From the NCBI GenBank assembly GCA_021325195.1, contig JAJPHQ010000037.1, positions 62,001 to 126,000 of the forward strand: a stretch of 64,000 nt of DNA, in the 5' to 3' direction. Below, in pieces: positions 50,006 through 59,831 of this stretch. How positions within the stretch are numbered: the first letter of the stretch is position 1; every line of letters starts with the position of its first letter. The notes beneath the pieces are model-generated. The model made no database searches. It was given only the letters and a program-made list of their open reading frames with translations, and was not told where the DNA came from. Both the position numbers and the translations under genes were made by a program. The stretch comes from Gammaproteobacteria bacterium (GTDB lineage Bacteria > Pseudomonadota > Gammaproteobacteria > Xanthomonadales > Rhodanobacteraceae).

Positions 50006-52498
50006 ATGCAGGACTGGCGCGGCATCGTGTCGGAGACGATGGTCGCGTTTCGTCAGCGGAGAATGAGGGGGTTCCGCCAGCCCAGCCCGTTTCGATCGTT
50101 GCCGCGTCGCTTGCTACCGCTGGCCTATGGGCTGGCCATCGTCATCGTTTTCATCATGCTCCTGACTTGGAGTGCACTGCACGTGCAGATCACTCTGGCC
50201 GGGCTTCTCAACGCGGAAAGCATCTGGTCCAAGGCGCAGAAGCAGGCGGTGATCGACCTGCTGGCCTATGCAGGCGACGGCAAACCTGGGCAATGGGCCT
50301 CGTTTCGGCAGCACATTGAAATGCTGCAAGCGGACATGTGGGTGCGCGACGCAGTCGCCAGCGGTCATTACGACCAGCGGCGCGTGGACGAAGGATTCCG
50401 GCGTGGCGAGGTCATCAGCAGCGCCCAATCAAGCATGGTCTTCGCGTTCCGCTACTTTCGGAACGCACCGTACATGCGCCAGGCGATGGCGGCCTGGCAC
50501 GCCAGCGATCCCATGATCGCGGAACTGATCGCTACCGGCGATGAACTCCAGCGCGACTGGGCGGCTGGACGTCCGACCGCACAGGAAGTGGCGCGCCAGC
50601 GCGAACGCATCCGCGCGATCAATGCCCGAATCCAGCCTCTCAGCGACCGTTTCTCGCTCGAAATCGCCAAGGGCGCGGAATCGGCCGGACGTACGCTGTT
50701 TGTGGCGGTCGTGCTGGCGGCGGTCGCCGCGATGCTGGTGCTGCTCTACATTGCACACCGGATCCTCGCGGCCATCCGCGCCAGCGAGGGCGAGCGGCAG
50801 ATCGTCGCCGAGGCGCTGGCCAACGTCGCGGAAGGCGTGATCGTGGCCGACGCCGAGCGCAGGGTGGTTGCCACCAACACCGCGCACGCACGCATCACCG
50901 GTTACGCCACCAACGCGCTGCTGGGCAAGCCGTTCGATACCCTGCGCACGCTGCCGGACGGCAGCCCGCTGCCGGCATCGGTGTGGAGCGAGCTGTCCAC
51001 GCGCGGCCACTGGCGCGGCGAGGTGCGCGCGCGGCGCTTCGACGGCAGCACCTACGCGGAGCAGATCAGCATCAGCGCGATCCGCGACGCGGAAGGGCGG
51101 ATCCAGCGGCACGTGGTGGTGGTCAGCGACATCAGCAAGAGCAAGGCGGTGCGCGACCGGCTGGAATATCTCGCCACCCACGATCCGCTCACCGGCCTGC
51201 TCAACCGCGCGGAATTCGAGCGGCACGTCGCGCGCGCGATCGACGAGGCCAAACGCGAGCGCAAGGCGATGGCGGTGCTGTTCATCGACATGGACGCGTT
51301 CAAGGCGGTCAACGACAGCTTCAGCCACGCCACCGGCGACCGGATGCTGGGCGAGATCGCGCGCCGGATCGTGCGCGAACTGCGCGAGGACGACGTGACC
51401 GCGCGGCTCGGCGGCGACGAATTCACGGTGCTGGTCCGCCGGCTGGCCGCGCGCGAGGACGTCACCCCGCTGGCCGAACGGCTGCTGGCATCGCTGCTGC
51501 GGCCCCTGCACGTGGACGGGCACGAGGTGGTGCTGGGCGCCAGCATCGGCATCGCCGGACATCCGCTGGACGGCGACGATCCGGCCACGCTGCTGGCCAA
51601 CGCCGACGCCGCGATGTACGCGGCCAAGAGCGAGGCGGGCAACGCCTACCGCTTCTACGCGCCGTACATGCAGTCGGAGGCGCGCGACCGCCTGCGCCTC
51701 GGCCACGAACTGCGGCGCGCCCTGGCCGGCGACGAATTCCGGCTGGTGTACCAGCCGACCGTGGAGATGCGCAGCGGGCGGGTGATGGCGGTGGAGGCGC
51801 TGGTGCGCTGGATGCATCCGGACCGCGGCGAACTGGCGCCGGACCAGTTCATCCCGGTCGCGGAAAAACTGGGCCTGATGCGGATGCTGGACACCTGGGT
51901 GCTGAACGCGGTGTGCGAACAGATCCGCGTGTGGAACGGCAAGCGCATGCCGCCGCTGCGGGTGGCGGTGAACGCGTCCGCCAGCAGTTTCAGCCATCCC
52001 GGTTACATCGACACCGTGCGCAAGGCGCTGCAGGACAGCGGCATTCCGGCGGACCGGCTGATGTTCGAGATCACCGAGGGCACCATCCTGCGGATGGGCG
52101 AATCCACCGAGGCCACCATGCGCGCGCTGCACGAACTGGGCATCGAGGTGGCGATCGACGATTTCGGCACGGGTTATTCCTCGCTGTCGTACCTGAAGCT
52201 GCCCGCGATCACCTGCCTCAAGATCGACCGCTCGTTCGTCAGCGGGCTGCCCAACGACGCCAACAACGCGGCGATCACCGAGGCCATCCTGGCGCTGTCA
52301 CGCAGCCTCGGGCTGCGCACCATCGCCGAAGGCATCGAGACCGACGCGCAGCACGACTTCCTGCTGCGGCTGGGTTGCGCCGAGGCGCAGGGCTATCTCT
52401 ATTCCTACCCGTTGAGCGTCACGGATCTGGAACGCCTGCTGATGCCCAATGCCCCGCACACGCAGACGCACCTGCGGCTGGTCAAGCCGCCGCAATAG
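50006..52498 (+). CDS. GGDEF-EAL cyclic-di-GMP protein with PAS domain
   Basis: An 830-residue membrane protein. A first transmembrane helix (about 36-58) and a second (about 230-253) enclose a periplasmic sensor. Then a PAS domain (VAEALANVAEGVIVADAERR), a GGDEF domain with an intact GGDEF motif (RLGGDEFTVL, about residue 468) and an EAL domain with intact VEALVRW (about 596) and AIDDFGTGYSSLSYLKL. So it could both make and break cyclic-di-GMP; tandem proteins often keep one activity. The start at 50006 is uncertain; ATGs at 50039 or 50063 are alternatives. Confidence 0.92.
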   Translation: MQDWRGIVSETMVAFRQRRMRGFRQPSPFRSLPRRLLPLAYGLAIVIVFIMLLTWSALHVQITLAGLLNAESIWSKAQKQAVIDLLAYAGDGKPGQWASFRQHIEMLQADMWVRDAVASGHYDQRRVDEGFRRGEVISSAQSSMVFAFRYFRNAPYMRQAMAAWHASDPMIAELIATGDELQRDWAAGRPTAQEVARQRERIRAINARIQPLSDRFSLEIAKGAESAGRTLFVAVVLAAVAAMLVLLYIAHRILAAIRASEGERQIVAEALANVAEGVIVADAERRVVATNTAHARITGYATNALLGKPFDTLRTLPDGSPLPASVWSELSTRGHWRGEVRARRFDGSTYAEQISISAIRDAEGRIQRHVVVVSDISKSKAVRDRLEYLATHDPLTGLLNRAEFERHVARAIDEAKRERKAMAVLFIDMDAFKAVNDSFSHATGDRMLGEIARRIVRELREDDVTARLGGDEFTVLVRRLAAREDVTPLAERLLASLLRPLHVDGHEVVLGASIGIAGHPLDGDDPATLLANADAAMYAAKSEAGNAYRFYAPYMQSEARDRLRLGHELRRALAGDEFRLVYQPTVEMRSGRVMAVEALVRWMHPDRGELAPDQFIPVAEKLGLMRMLDTWVLNAVCEQIRVWNGKRMPPLRVAVNASASSFSHPGYIDTVRKALQDSGIPADRLMFEITEGTILRMGESTEATMRALHELGIEVAIDDFGTGYSSLSYLKLPAITCLKIDRSFVSGLPNDANNAAITEAILALSRSLGLRTIAEGIETDAQHDFLLRLGCAEAQGYLYSYPLSVTDLERLLMPNAPHTQTHLRLVKPPQ

Positions 52499-52550
52499 GC
52501 GGTTTGCACGCATATCCCGGCGTGCCGGGTAACCCGCGTCGCGACACGGC

Positions 52551-53792
52551 TCAATGCCGGGTGAAGCGGCAGCCCTGTGGTGCCGGTGCGCCGTCGAAAC
52601 GAGCCTGCGTCCAGCGCAGCAGATCCCGGTCCAGCGGCGTGCCCGGCAGCACCAGGCCCATGTGTCCGCGACCCGCATACGTCGCGTAATCGATGGCCTG
52701 CCCCGCGCGGCACTGCCGCTCGACGTAGCGCGCCTGGATCTGCGGCGAGACCAGATCGTCGCTCAGCCCCTGCGCGACCAGCACGGGCACGCCGATGTGC
52801 GCGCGCGGCACATTCTGCGCAAGATGCGCGCCCAGCGCACCCTGGTCCGGATCGATCCGGAAGATCGAACCGCCCGACAGCAGCGCCTCGAGCACCGAAA
52901 ACGTCGCGGCCTTGCCGACCAGGCAGCGACGGGCCATGTCGCGCGCCAGCGGCCGGACCAGCGGGCGGACGTAGCGGTCGAAGCTGATGTCCGGATAGAC
53001 CTCGCTTTCCGTGAACAGCACGTAGGACGAAAGCACGCGCCCCGGCGCGCCATCCTTGACGGCCTCGATCAGCGCGGGAAGGTCGGAAGCGGGTGCGAGC
53101 GCGGCCACGCCGGCCACGTTCGCGTCCGGCGCATAGTCCGGCGCGAGAATGCCGGCCCACAACGCCGCGTGGCCGCCCTGGGAGTGGCCCCACACCACCG
53201 CCCGGTTGCCGGCTTGCGCCGCCGGCAATTGCCGCACCGCGCGGATCGCGTCGAGCACCGGACGCGCTTCGCCTTCGCCGATCAGGTACGGATGCGGACC
53301 CTGCGTGCCTAGTCCGGTGTAGTCGGTCGCGACGAACACCCAGCCCTTCGCCAGCAGCGCGTCGAAGGCGGGCACGCCGTAGAACGGATCGGGCAGCAGC
53401 GACGGCGCGCAACCGGGCACGATGCCCGAGGTGCCGTGTGCCCAGTCGATGATCGGCCGCGGCCCGGCATGCGGCGTTCGCGATTCGACCACCAGCGCGC
53501 TCGCCACGGCCGGACTGCCGTTGCCCCGGGTGGTGGTGTAGAGGATCAGCCACGCGCGCGCGCCGGCCGGCACGTGGCGCGTGAAAGCTTCCGCACGCAG
53601 CAAGACGCCGGGTTTGCCGGGCATGTTCGACGGTGCGCCGTAAAACGCATCCGGTCGTGCAGGGCGAACCGCGAACCAGCACGCAACGATCGCCGCGATC
53701 ACGACCGCAACCAGCACCGCCATCACGATGATCGCATGACGTATCACTCGGACGAACCACGATGCGGCGTATTCCGGATCCGGGTCTTGCAT
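52551..53792 (-). CDS. secretory lipase family alpha/beta hydrolase
   Basis: A 413-residue hydrolase with one N-terminal transmembrane segment (about 17-40). WAHGTSGIVPGCAPSLLPDP, VATDYTGLGTQGPHPYLIGE and the nucleophile elbow VVWGHSQGGHAALWAG match the LIP secretory lipase family; the C-terminal His is in GRGHMGLV. It should be periplasmic or secreted. I start at the ATG at 53792; the longer frame starts in a GC-poor stretch with no support. Confidence 0.87.
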   Translation of the reverse strand: MQDPDPEYAASWFVRVIRHAIIVMAVLVAVVIAAIVACWFAVRPARPDAFYGAPSNMPGKPGVLLRAEAFTRHVPAGARAWLILYTTTRGNGSPAVASALVVESRTPHAGPRPIIDWAHGTSGIVPGCAPSLLPDPFYGVPAFDALLAKGWVFVATDYTGLGTQGPHPYLIGEGEARPVLDAIRAVRQLPAAQAGNRAVVWGHSQGGHAALWAGILAPDYAPDANVAGVAALAPASDLPALIEAVKDGAPGRVLSSYVLFTESEVYPDISFDRYVRPLVRPLARDMARRCLVGKAATFSVLEALLSGGSIFRIDPDQGALGAHLAQNVPRAHIGVPVLVAQGLSDDLVSPQIQARYVERQCRAGQAIDYATYAGRGHMGLVLPGTPLDRDLLRWTQARFDGAPAPQGCRFTRH

Positions 53793-53855
53793 GGCGTGCC
53801 GGCCGCGTGCTGTCGCGCCGCAGTGTAATCCGCCCCGCACCAGGCAGTACTGCAC

Positions 53856-56147
53856 TCAGACAGTGGATGCGCGCACGCCCAGCCAAGCCCTGATCGCCGC
53901 GATCGTGATCGGAATCGAGCCGAAGATGATGAACACCAGGTCGCCCGGCAAGCGCAACCATTCAAGCGTGCGCGCTACGGTGCTCCCCGTGTAATCCAGG
54001 CTGCGCGCATGCGCGTAACCGTGGCGAATCACGTCCCACACCTGCAACACGCCGCCGGGGAACAGGCTCATCGCCACCATCATAAGCAGGCCGATGTTGG
54101 TACCCCAGAACGCGACCTTGACGTATTTCTCGATGCCGGGCCACGCATGCTCGTTCGTGGTCTGGCGCAACACCAGCACCATCAGCGCCAGCGCCAGCAT
54201 CCCGAACACACCCATCATCGCGGCGTGGCCGTGATTGGGCGTGAGGATGGTGCCGACTTCGAAGTAGCTGACGATCGGCAGGTTAATCAGAAAGCCGAAC
54301 ATCCCTGCACCCACGAAGTTCCAGAAGCCCACCGCCATCAGGAAGTAGAACGTCCACTTGTGCGGTACCCGGCGCGGTTTGCCGTCGATGTCAACCTGGC
54401 CGCGCGTGGTCTTCACGAAATCCCACGCGTCCAGCGTCAGCAGGGTCAACGGCACGACTTCCAGCACGGACACCAGCGCCGACAAAGCCATGTTGAGTTG
54501 CGTCTGGCCGGTGAAGTACCAGTGGTGACCGGTGCCGACCAGGCCGCCCAGGAAATACAGGATCGCGTCGAGATAGATCACGCGCAGCGCCGTGTTGCGG
54601 CGGGTCAGGCCGAGTTGGAAGAACGTCAGCGCCACCACGGTGGTCGCGAAGAACTCGAAGAAGCCTTCGACCCACAGGTGGATGATCCAGAACCGCCAGG
54701 TGTCCACCACGGTGTAATTGGTGTGGGCGCCGTAGAACAGCGCGGGCACGTAGAACACCGGGATCGCCAGTGCGCCAAACAGGAACATGCGCGTGATCGG
54801 GCGTGCCTCGGCGTCGGCGTTGTCGCGCGGCCGCGCCAATTTGAACAGCAGCGCGAACCACACCAGCAGGCCAATCACCAGCAGGTATTGCCAGATCCGT
54901 CCGAGTTCCAGATATTCCCAGCCCTGATCGCCCAGCCAGAACCACCACTTGCCGAGCTTCTGCGCCATGCCGGCCCACTCGCCCAGCAGGCTGCCAACGA
55001 TCACGATGCCGAACGCGACGAACAGCAGGTTGATCCACACGCCCAACCCGCGCGGTTCATCGCGCCTGAGTGTACGGCCCAGGAACAATGCCGCGGCGAC
55101 GTAGGCGGTCGCGATCCAGAAAATCGCGCTCTGCAGGTGCCAGGTGCGCAGCAGATTGCTCGGAAACACGTCTTCCAACTGGAAGCCATAGAAACTGCGT
55201 GGATCGGCGCGGAAGTGCGCGGTCGCGCCGCCCACCAGTGTCTGGAACAGGAACAACAGCGCCACCACGACGAAGAACTTCACCAATGCGCGCTGGCCCG
55301 CGCTGGCTGTGCCGGGCAGTAACTGCGGGTGCACGACATTGCCGCGCGTGACCCAGCCGAGATAATCGAACTTGCCGAACAGCAACAAGACTGCCGCGAT
55401 GCCGGCCAGCAAAACGACCAGGCTCAGCGCGCTCCACAGGAAGGCGCCGGGAGGTGGCGTGTTGCCCACCAGCGGGTCGTACGGAAAATTGTTGGTGTAG
55501 GAAAAATCCTGTCCCGGCCGGTCGGTCACCGAGGCCCATGCCGCCCAGCTCACGAACGCGGTGAATGCACGCAGCTCTGCAGGGTTGGTGATCAGGTTCG
55601 GCTTCAACCCACCATTGTCGACGGGGTTTTTGAAATAGTCGGTCCAATGTGCAAGCTGTTGGCGCCAGGCTTGCGATTCTGCGGGCGTCAGTGCCAGTGT
55701 TCGGGTGGATGCGTCGTAGTTGTTGGTTTTCAGTTCGACTGCGACCTGCGCGCGCACGGCCGCCTGCGACATTGCATCGAGTTGTGCGAACGGCTTGCCG
55801 TATTGCGCCTGCCCCAGCGCGTCGGCGGTGTCTTCACCGATCCTGTGCAGGGCCTGCGCGGAATAGTCCGGACCCAAATAGGCACCGTGGCCCCAGATCG
55901 TGCCGTTGTCCATCAGCCCGTACTTCAGGAACACACCCTGACCGGCGCGGATCTCGTCACCGGTGAACAGTGTCGTGCCGTTCGCGTCCAAGACCTTGAC
56001 GGGAATGGGCGGTGCGTTGCGGTAGGCAAGGGTAGTGATTGCGATCAACACCGCGAAGCCTGCCACCATCACGATGCCGACGGTGCGCAGCCACCACGGC
56101 GAAAGTTCGGAATCCTCGGGTGCGACAGCCGGAAGCGTTGCGGCCAT
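53856..56147 (-). CDS. norZ: quinol-dependent nitric oxide reductase (qNOR)
   Basis: A 763-residue single-subunit enzyme that reduces NO to N2O with quinol. The N-terminal extension (TLFTGDEIRAGQGVFLKYGL, WGHGAYLGPDYSA) replaces NorC. The catalytic domain has 12-14 helices with haem/FeB ligands in WIIHLWVEGFFEFFATTVVA, LGGLVGTGHHWYFTGQ and NHGHAAMMGVFGMLALA. It is complete. GGAG precedes the ATG at 56147. In contrast to this gene, the regulator and NnrS genes just upstream are broken. Confidence 0.95.
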   Translation of the reverse strand: MAATLPAVAPEDSELSPWWLRTVGIVMVAGFAVLIAITTLAYRNAPPIPVKVLDANGTTLFTGDEIRAGQGVFLKYGLMDNGTIWGHGAYLGPDYSAQALHRIGEDTADALGQAQYGKPFAQLDAMSQAAVRAQVAVELKTNNYDASTRTLALTPAESQAWRQQLAHWTDYFKNPVDNGGLKPNLITNPAELRAFTAFVSWAAWASVTDRPGQDFSYTNNFPYDPLVGNTPPPGAFLWSALSLVVLLAGIAAVLLLFGKFDYLGWVTRGNVVHPQLLPGTASAGQRALVKFFVVVALLFLFQTLVGGATAHFRADPRSFYGFQLEDVFPSNLLRTWHLQSAIFWIATAYVAAALFLGRTLRRDEPRGLGVWINLLFVAFGIVIVGSLLGEWAGMAQKLGKWWFWLGDQGWEYLELGRIWQYLLVIGLLVWFALLFKLARPRDNADAEARPITRMFLFGALAIPVFYVPALFYGAHTNYTVVDTWRFWIIHLWVEGFFEFFATTVVALTFFQLGLTRRNTALRVIYLDAILYFLGGLVGTGHHWYFTGQTQLNMALSALVSVLEVVPLTLLTLDAWDFVKTTRGQVDIDGKPRRVPHKWTFYFLMAVGFWNFVGAGMFGFLINLPIVSYFEVGTILTPNHGHAAMMGVFGMLALALMVLVLRQTTNEHAWPGIEKYVKVAFWGTNIGLLMMVAMSLFPGGVLQVWDVIRHGYAHARSLDYTGSTVARTLEWLRLPGDLVFIIFGSIPITIAAIRAWLGVRASTV

Positions 56148-56294
56148 GACGATCTCCGGGAACGTGATGTCGTACGCGCCATGGTGATGACGGGTCGAGT
56201 TCCTCGTCAAGTCGCGTCAGCCCGTGTCGATCAGGCGACGCGACCCCCGGAACGTGTGCGGCTGCCAGTATGGCCAACCCGGCACCGCGGCGAA

Positions 56295-56308
56295 TTGACC
56301 GTGGTCAA
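56295..56308. promoter_or_regulatory. FNR/DNR-type box TTGAC-CGTG-GTCAA
   Basis: A perfect 5-bp inverted repeat with a 4-bp spacer, close to the CRP/FNR-family consensus TTGAT-N4-ATCAA. It is about 148 bp upstream of the qNOR start. Since the neighbouring regulator is degraded, another FNR-type protein would have to use it. Confidence 0.6.
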
Positions 56309-56403
56309 GTCCGGATTCGCCTGATGTTTGCGGGAAGCGCGGCTTGATCCCAAGCGGGATGCACCTCGAAAACCGCAAACCCGACGCCTCGAAGTCCGCC
56401 GTC

Positions 56404-56734
56404 TCAGGTTCGCGCACTGTCGCGCAGGCGCGCATGGTCGCATATATGGATGGATCAACGCGCCGCGCACCTTGATCAAGCCACGCTGCGAGAGACTCCG
56501 CAACATGCGCGACAGGATTTCCGGCGCCAGTCCGAGTTGCGCGGCAATCTCGCCCTTGCGCGCGGACAATCGTAGGCTGTCGGCTTCCGGCTGCGGCACA
56601 TGCGCGAGCAGATGGGCCGCCACCCGCGATTCACTCCCATGCAGGCTCGGCGATTCGATCTCGTCCCACTGCGCGTCGCCAAGTCCGGCGAACAGGTAAT
56701 GCCTTCGCAATTCGGCGCAATCACGCTTGATCAC
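56404..56734 (-). pseudogene. degraded CRP/FNR (DNR-type) regulator
   Basis: The N-terminus (RDCAELRRHYLFAGLGDAQW) joins directly to the end of the dimer helix and the helix-turn-helix (LHGSESRVAAHLL, KGEIAAQLGLAPEILSRMLR, SLSQRGLIKVRGALIH). About 110 residues, i.e. the whole cyclic-nucleotide-like sensor domain, are missing. Further on, an ATCCATCC tandem (minus strand, near 56448-56456) shifts the frame; without the extra ATCC it would read LIHICDHARLRDSART and stop at 56404. As it is, the frame runs to 56231. Start is a GTG at 56734 or a TTG at 56746. It lies between nnrS and norZ. Confidence 0.75.
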
Positions 56735-56785
56735 TGGCCGCTCCAACCATCCACGGTCGAGCTCAGGCAGGCGTAACGGTCTGGA

Positions 56786-57949
56786 TCAAGCGCGCATTGC
56801 CCGCCGGCGCGGTGGGATGCCGCACAGCAACGGGCCGATCACGATCAGATACAGCGCGAAGGCGGCGAACCACACGGACGCAGCCCATGACCAGCCGGAA
56901 GGTCCAGACAGACGCAGGATCGCCGCGACCGTCGGCATAACGAACATGATCGTCAGTGCCGCATTCGACCGGATCGGCACGCCGCCGTGGCCCTGCGCGA
57001 CGCGCGTCATCATGCCCAGCGAGAGCGTGCCCAGTGCGCCGACCGTGATGCCGTGCAAGGTGTCGAGTTCAGATGCCAGCCAAACGCCGGTCAATCCGAG
57101 GCCGCGCAACAACAAACCGGTTGCCAGCCACAGGTAGCCGAGATGGAGCACCCACAGCATCGGTTCGCGCGCCGCGCGCCAGCCGCGCCATCCGAACAGT
57201 CTCACGAACGCCAGCGCTGCCAGCGCGATCATCAACATGCCGCGTGCGTGATCGGGCGCACCGCACAGCCCGCATAGCAGCACCAGCGCACCACCGCCGT
57301 TGACGATCCAGGTCAGGTACCGGTTGATCCGCATCGTGTGGCCGGCGAGCTTGCGGCCGGTGAAGAACGGGATCACCCGACCGCCGATCGCCAGCATCAG
57401 CAACGTCAACAGGTCCACGGCGCCGATCAGCGCGCGGTTCATCAGGGCCACGTCCGCTCGCCACGCTCCGAGGTAGAACGCGATGTCGAGGCCCGTGTAG
57501 ACCAGCAAGATGAAGATCAGGAACGCGTTGCGCTTGTTCCTCGACAGTCACAGCACGCGCCCGACCAGGAACACCAGCCCGAACAGGTAGCCGATGTCGA
57601 ACAATGCGCCCATCCAGAATGGCAGCGGCGACAGCGGCGCAACGCGCGCCAGCAACCATAGTGAAGTCAGCGCCCACAGGGAGCGGCGGGTCGTCGTTGC
57701 GATCCCGGTCCAGTTGGCCGATGCGGTCAGCAGAAACCCGCCGACCAGCGCTCCCGCGAAACCGTACAGCATCGCGTGCGCATGCCATGGAACCGGCAAC
57801 AGCGTTGCGGTTGGCAGCCATCCGGAATGCAGGAACGCGCCCCACGCCAGCATGCCCAGACTGGCGAACGACGCCGCGCAGAAGAACAGCGGGCGGAACG
57901 GATGCAGCAGCGGGGCGGGTGGGTTCACGGTTCGGGCGGCGGTGGCCAT
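56786..57949 (-). pseudogene. nnrS: nnrS with in-frame TGA
   Basis: NnrS is a haem- and copper-containing membrane protein linked to tolerance of NO. The first part (PLLHPFRPLFFCAASFASLG, HAHAMLYGFAGALVGGFLLT) runs 133 codons to a TGA at 57548-57550, and after it the same frame continues LSRNKRNAFLIFILLVYTGL, and so on to the natural end with GRVIPFFTGRKLAGHTMRIN and DTLHGITVGALGTLSLGMM. The combined length (about 387 residues) is right for NnrS. A single base change, probably from TGG (Trp), explains it. An internal start could give the C-terminal two-thirds only. Confidence 0.85.
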
Positions 57950-58089
57950 GAGATCCGGGCTTGGCGGCGATCGTCCCATGCTGAACCGGTCGTTTCACGA
58001 CCGCCATGACGCCGGTCAATGTCGATTCCGGCCCGCGTCGTTCGTCGCACGGGTGAAGCCGGCCTGTGCCGGGAAACGGGAGAAGAGTC

Positions 58090-58509
58090 ATGCGCGTATT
58101 GGTGATGGTGAAGGCGAGCAAGGAGTCGGAAGCCGGCGGGTTGCCGACTGCCCAGGAAATAGCCGAGATGGGCAGGTTCAACGAAAAGCTGGTCGAAGCC
58201 GGCGTGATGCTGATGGCCGAAGGGCTGCACCCCAGCTCCAAAGGCGTGCGGGTGCGTTTCGAGGGCAAGCAGCGCACGGTGATCGACGGCCCCTTCGCGG
58301 AAACCAAGGAATTAGTCGCCGGCTTCTGGCTGTGGCAGGTGCGCTCGATGGACGAGGCCATCGAGTGGATCAAGCGCGCGCCCTTGTTCGACGGCGGCAT
58401 GGAAATCGAGCTGCGGCCGGTGCTCGAGATGGACGAGTGCGGCGCGGCCGCGACGCCCGAGAACCGCGAGCGTGTGGCGCGCATGCACGAGAAGCTCGCG
58501 AAGGACTGA
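58090..58509 (+). CDS. YCII/DGPF-domain protein
   Basis: A 139-residue YCII-like protein. MRVLVMVKASKESEAGGLPT at the start, RTVIDGPFAETKELVAGFWL with the DGPF motif and the end EMDECGAA are typical of the DGPF proteins that accompany ECF42 sigma factors. A GGAG-type site precedes the ATG. The sigma factor follows 56 bp downstream. Confidence 0.9.
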   Translation: MRVLVMVKASKESEAGGLPTAQEIAEMGRFNEKLVEAGVMLMAEGLHPSSKGVRVRFEGKQRTVIDGPFAETKELVAGFWLWQVRSMDEAIEWIKRAPLFDGGMEIELRPVLEMDECGAAATPENRERVARMHEKLAKD

Positions 58510-58565
58510 AGGCGGCCGAAGCGGGCGCTTGCGCGGAGCGCGCGGGGATGGTGTGATCGGCCGTC

Positions 58566-59831
58566 ATGACGACGGCCGACACCCATCGCACCATCGAGGC
58601 GGTCTGGAAGATCGAGGCGCCGCGCCTGATTGCGGGGCTGGCGCGCATGCTGCGCGACGTGGGGCAGGCCGAGGACCTGGCGCAGGAAGCGCTCGTCGTC
58701 GCGCTGGAACGCTGGCCCGTCGATGGCGTGCCGGACAATCCGGGCGCGTGGCTGATGACCACGGCCAGGCGCCGGGCGATCGACCTGATCCGTCACCACA
58801 GGATGCGCGACGACAAGCAGGCCGCGCTCGACTACGAACTCCAACCTGACGCGATGACGCATGCGCCGGACCACGCGGACGCCCTGGATGACGACATCGG
58901 CGACGATCTGCTGCGGCTGATCTTCACCGCCTGCCATCCGGTGCTCACCCGCGAGATGCAGGTCGCGCTGACCCTGCGCATGCTGGGCGGCCTGACCACG
59001 CCGGAAATCGCGCGCGCGTTTCTGGTGCCCGAACCCACCATCGCGCAGCGCATCGTGCGCGCCAAGCGCGTGCTCGCGGAAAAACAGGTGCCGTTCGAGG
59101 TGCCGCGCGGCGAGGAGCTCGCGCCGCGGCTGGCATCCGTGCTGGAAGTGATTTACCTGATTTTCAACGAAGGCTACACCGCCACCTCGGGCGACGACTG
59201 GGCGCGCCCCGCGCTGTGCGAGGAAGCGCTGCGGCTTGGCCGTGTATTGGCGGGGCTGGCGCCGCGCGAACCGGAAGTGCACGGGCTGGTCGCGCTGATG
59301 GAAATCCAGGCCTCGCGCCTGCACGCGCGCATCGCCGCCGATGGTGCGCCGATCCTGCTGCTGGACCAGGATCGTTCGCGCTGGGATCGCCTGCTGATAC
59401 GTCGCGGCCTCGCAGCGCTGGAACGCGCGGAGCAACTGGGCGGGGCGGACGGCAATTACGCGCTGCAGGCCGCGATCGCCGCCTGCCATGTACGCGCGCT
59501 GCACGCCGAGGACACCGACTGGAAGCGGATCGCGGCGCTGTACGCGCAGCTGGCCGAAGTCGCGCCTTCACCGATCGTGGAATTGAATCGCGCCGTCGCG
59601 GTGTCGATGGCCGAAGGCCCGGAAGCGGGGCTGCGACTGGTCGATGCGCTGCAAAAGGAACGCGCGCTGGCCCAATACCATCTGCTGCCCAGCGTGCGCG
59701 GCGACCTTTTGTGCAAGCTGGGTCGCCGCGAGGAAGCCCGCGCTGAATTCGAACGTGCCGCCGCGATGACCGGCAACGCCCGCGAATCGGAATTTTTGCG
59801 CCAGCGCGCCGAGGCGTGCGTGGAGAGATAA
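58566..59831 (+). CDS. ECF42-type RNA polymerase sigma factor
   Basis: A 421-residue sigma factor. Sigma region 2 (VGQAEDLAQEALVVALERWP, NPGAWLMTTARRRAIDLIRH) and region 4 (EMQVALTLRMLGGLTTPEIA, RAFLVPEPTIAQRIVRAKR) are followed by a long C-terminal domain of about 220 residues with TPR-like repeats (YLIFNEGYTATSG, NYALQAAIAACHVRALHAED). This is the ECF42 architecture, in which the C-terminal domain takes the place of an anti-sigma factor. Linked DGPF proteins support it. Confidence 0.92.
   Translation: MTTADTHRTIEAVWKIEAPRLIAGLARMLRDVGQAEDLAQEALVVALERWPVDGVPDNPGAWLMTTARRRAIDLIRHHRMRDDKQAALDYELQPDAMTHAPDHADALDDDIGDDLLRLIFTACHPVLTREMQVALTLRMLGGLTTPEIARAFLVPEPTIAQRIVRAKRVLAEKQVPFEVPRGEELAPRLASVLEVIYLIFNEGYTATSGDDWARPALCEEALRLGRVLAGLAPREPEVHGLVALMEIQASRLHARIAADGAPILLLDQDRSRWDRLLIRRGLAALERAEQLGGADGNYALQAAIAACHVRALHAEDTDWKRIAALYAQLAEVAPSPIVELNRAVAVSMAEGPEAGLRLVDALQKERALAQYHLLPSVRGDLLCKLGRREEARAEFERAAAMTGNARESEFLRQRAEACVER

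Noticed and set aside
57548-57550. Selenocysteine or other recoding of the nnrS TGA
   Set aside because: No selenocysteine insertion hairpin is evident after the TGA, NnrS is not a selenoprotein family, and the neighbouring regulator is also damaged, so a nonsense mutation is simpler.
57069-59504. 811-codon frame on the minus strand
   Set aside because: It is antisense to the sigma factor and out of frame with nnrS.
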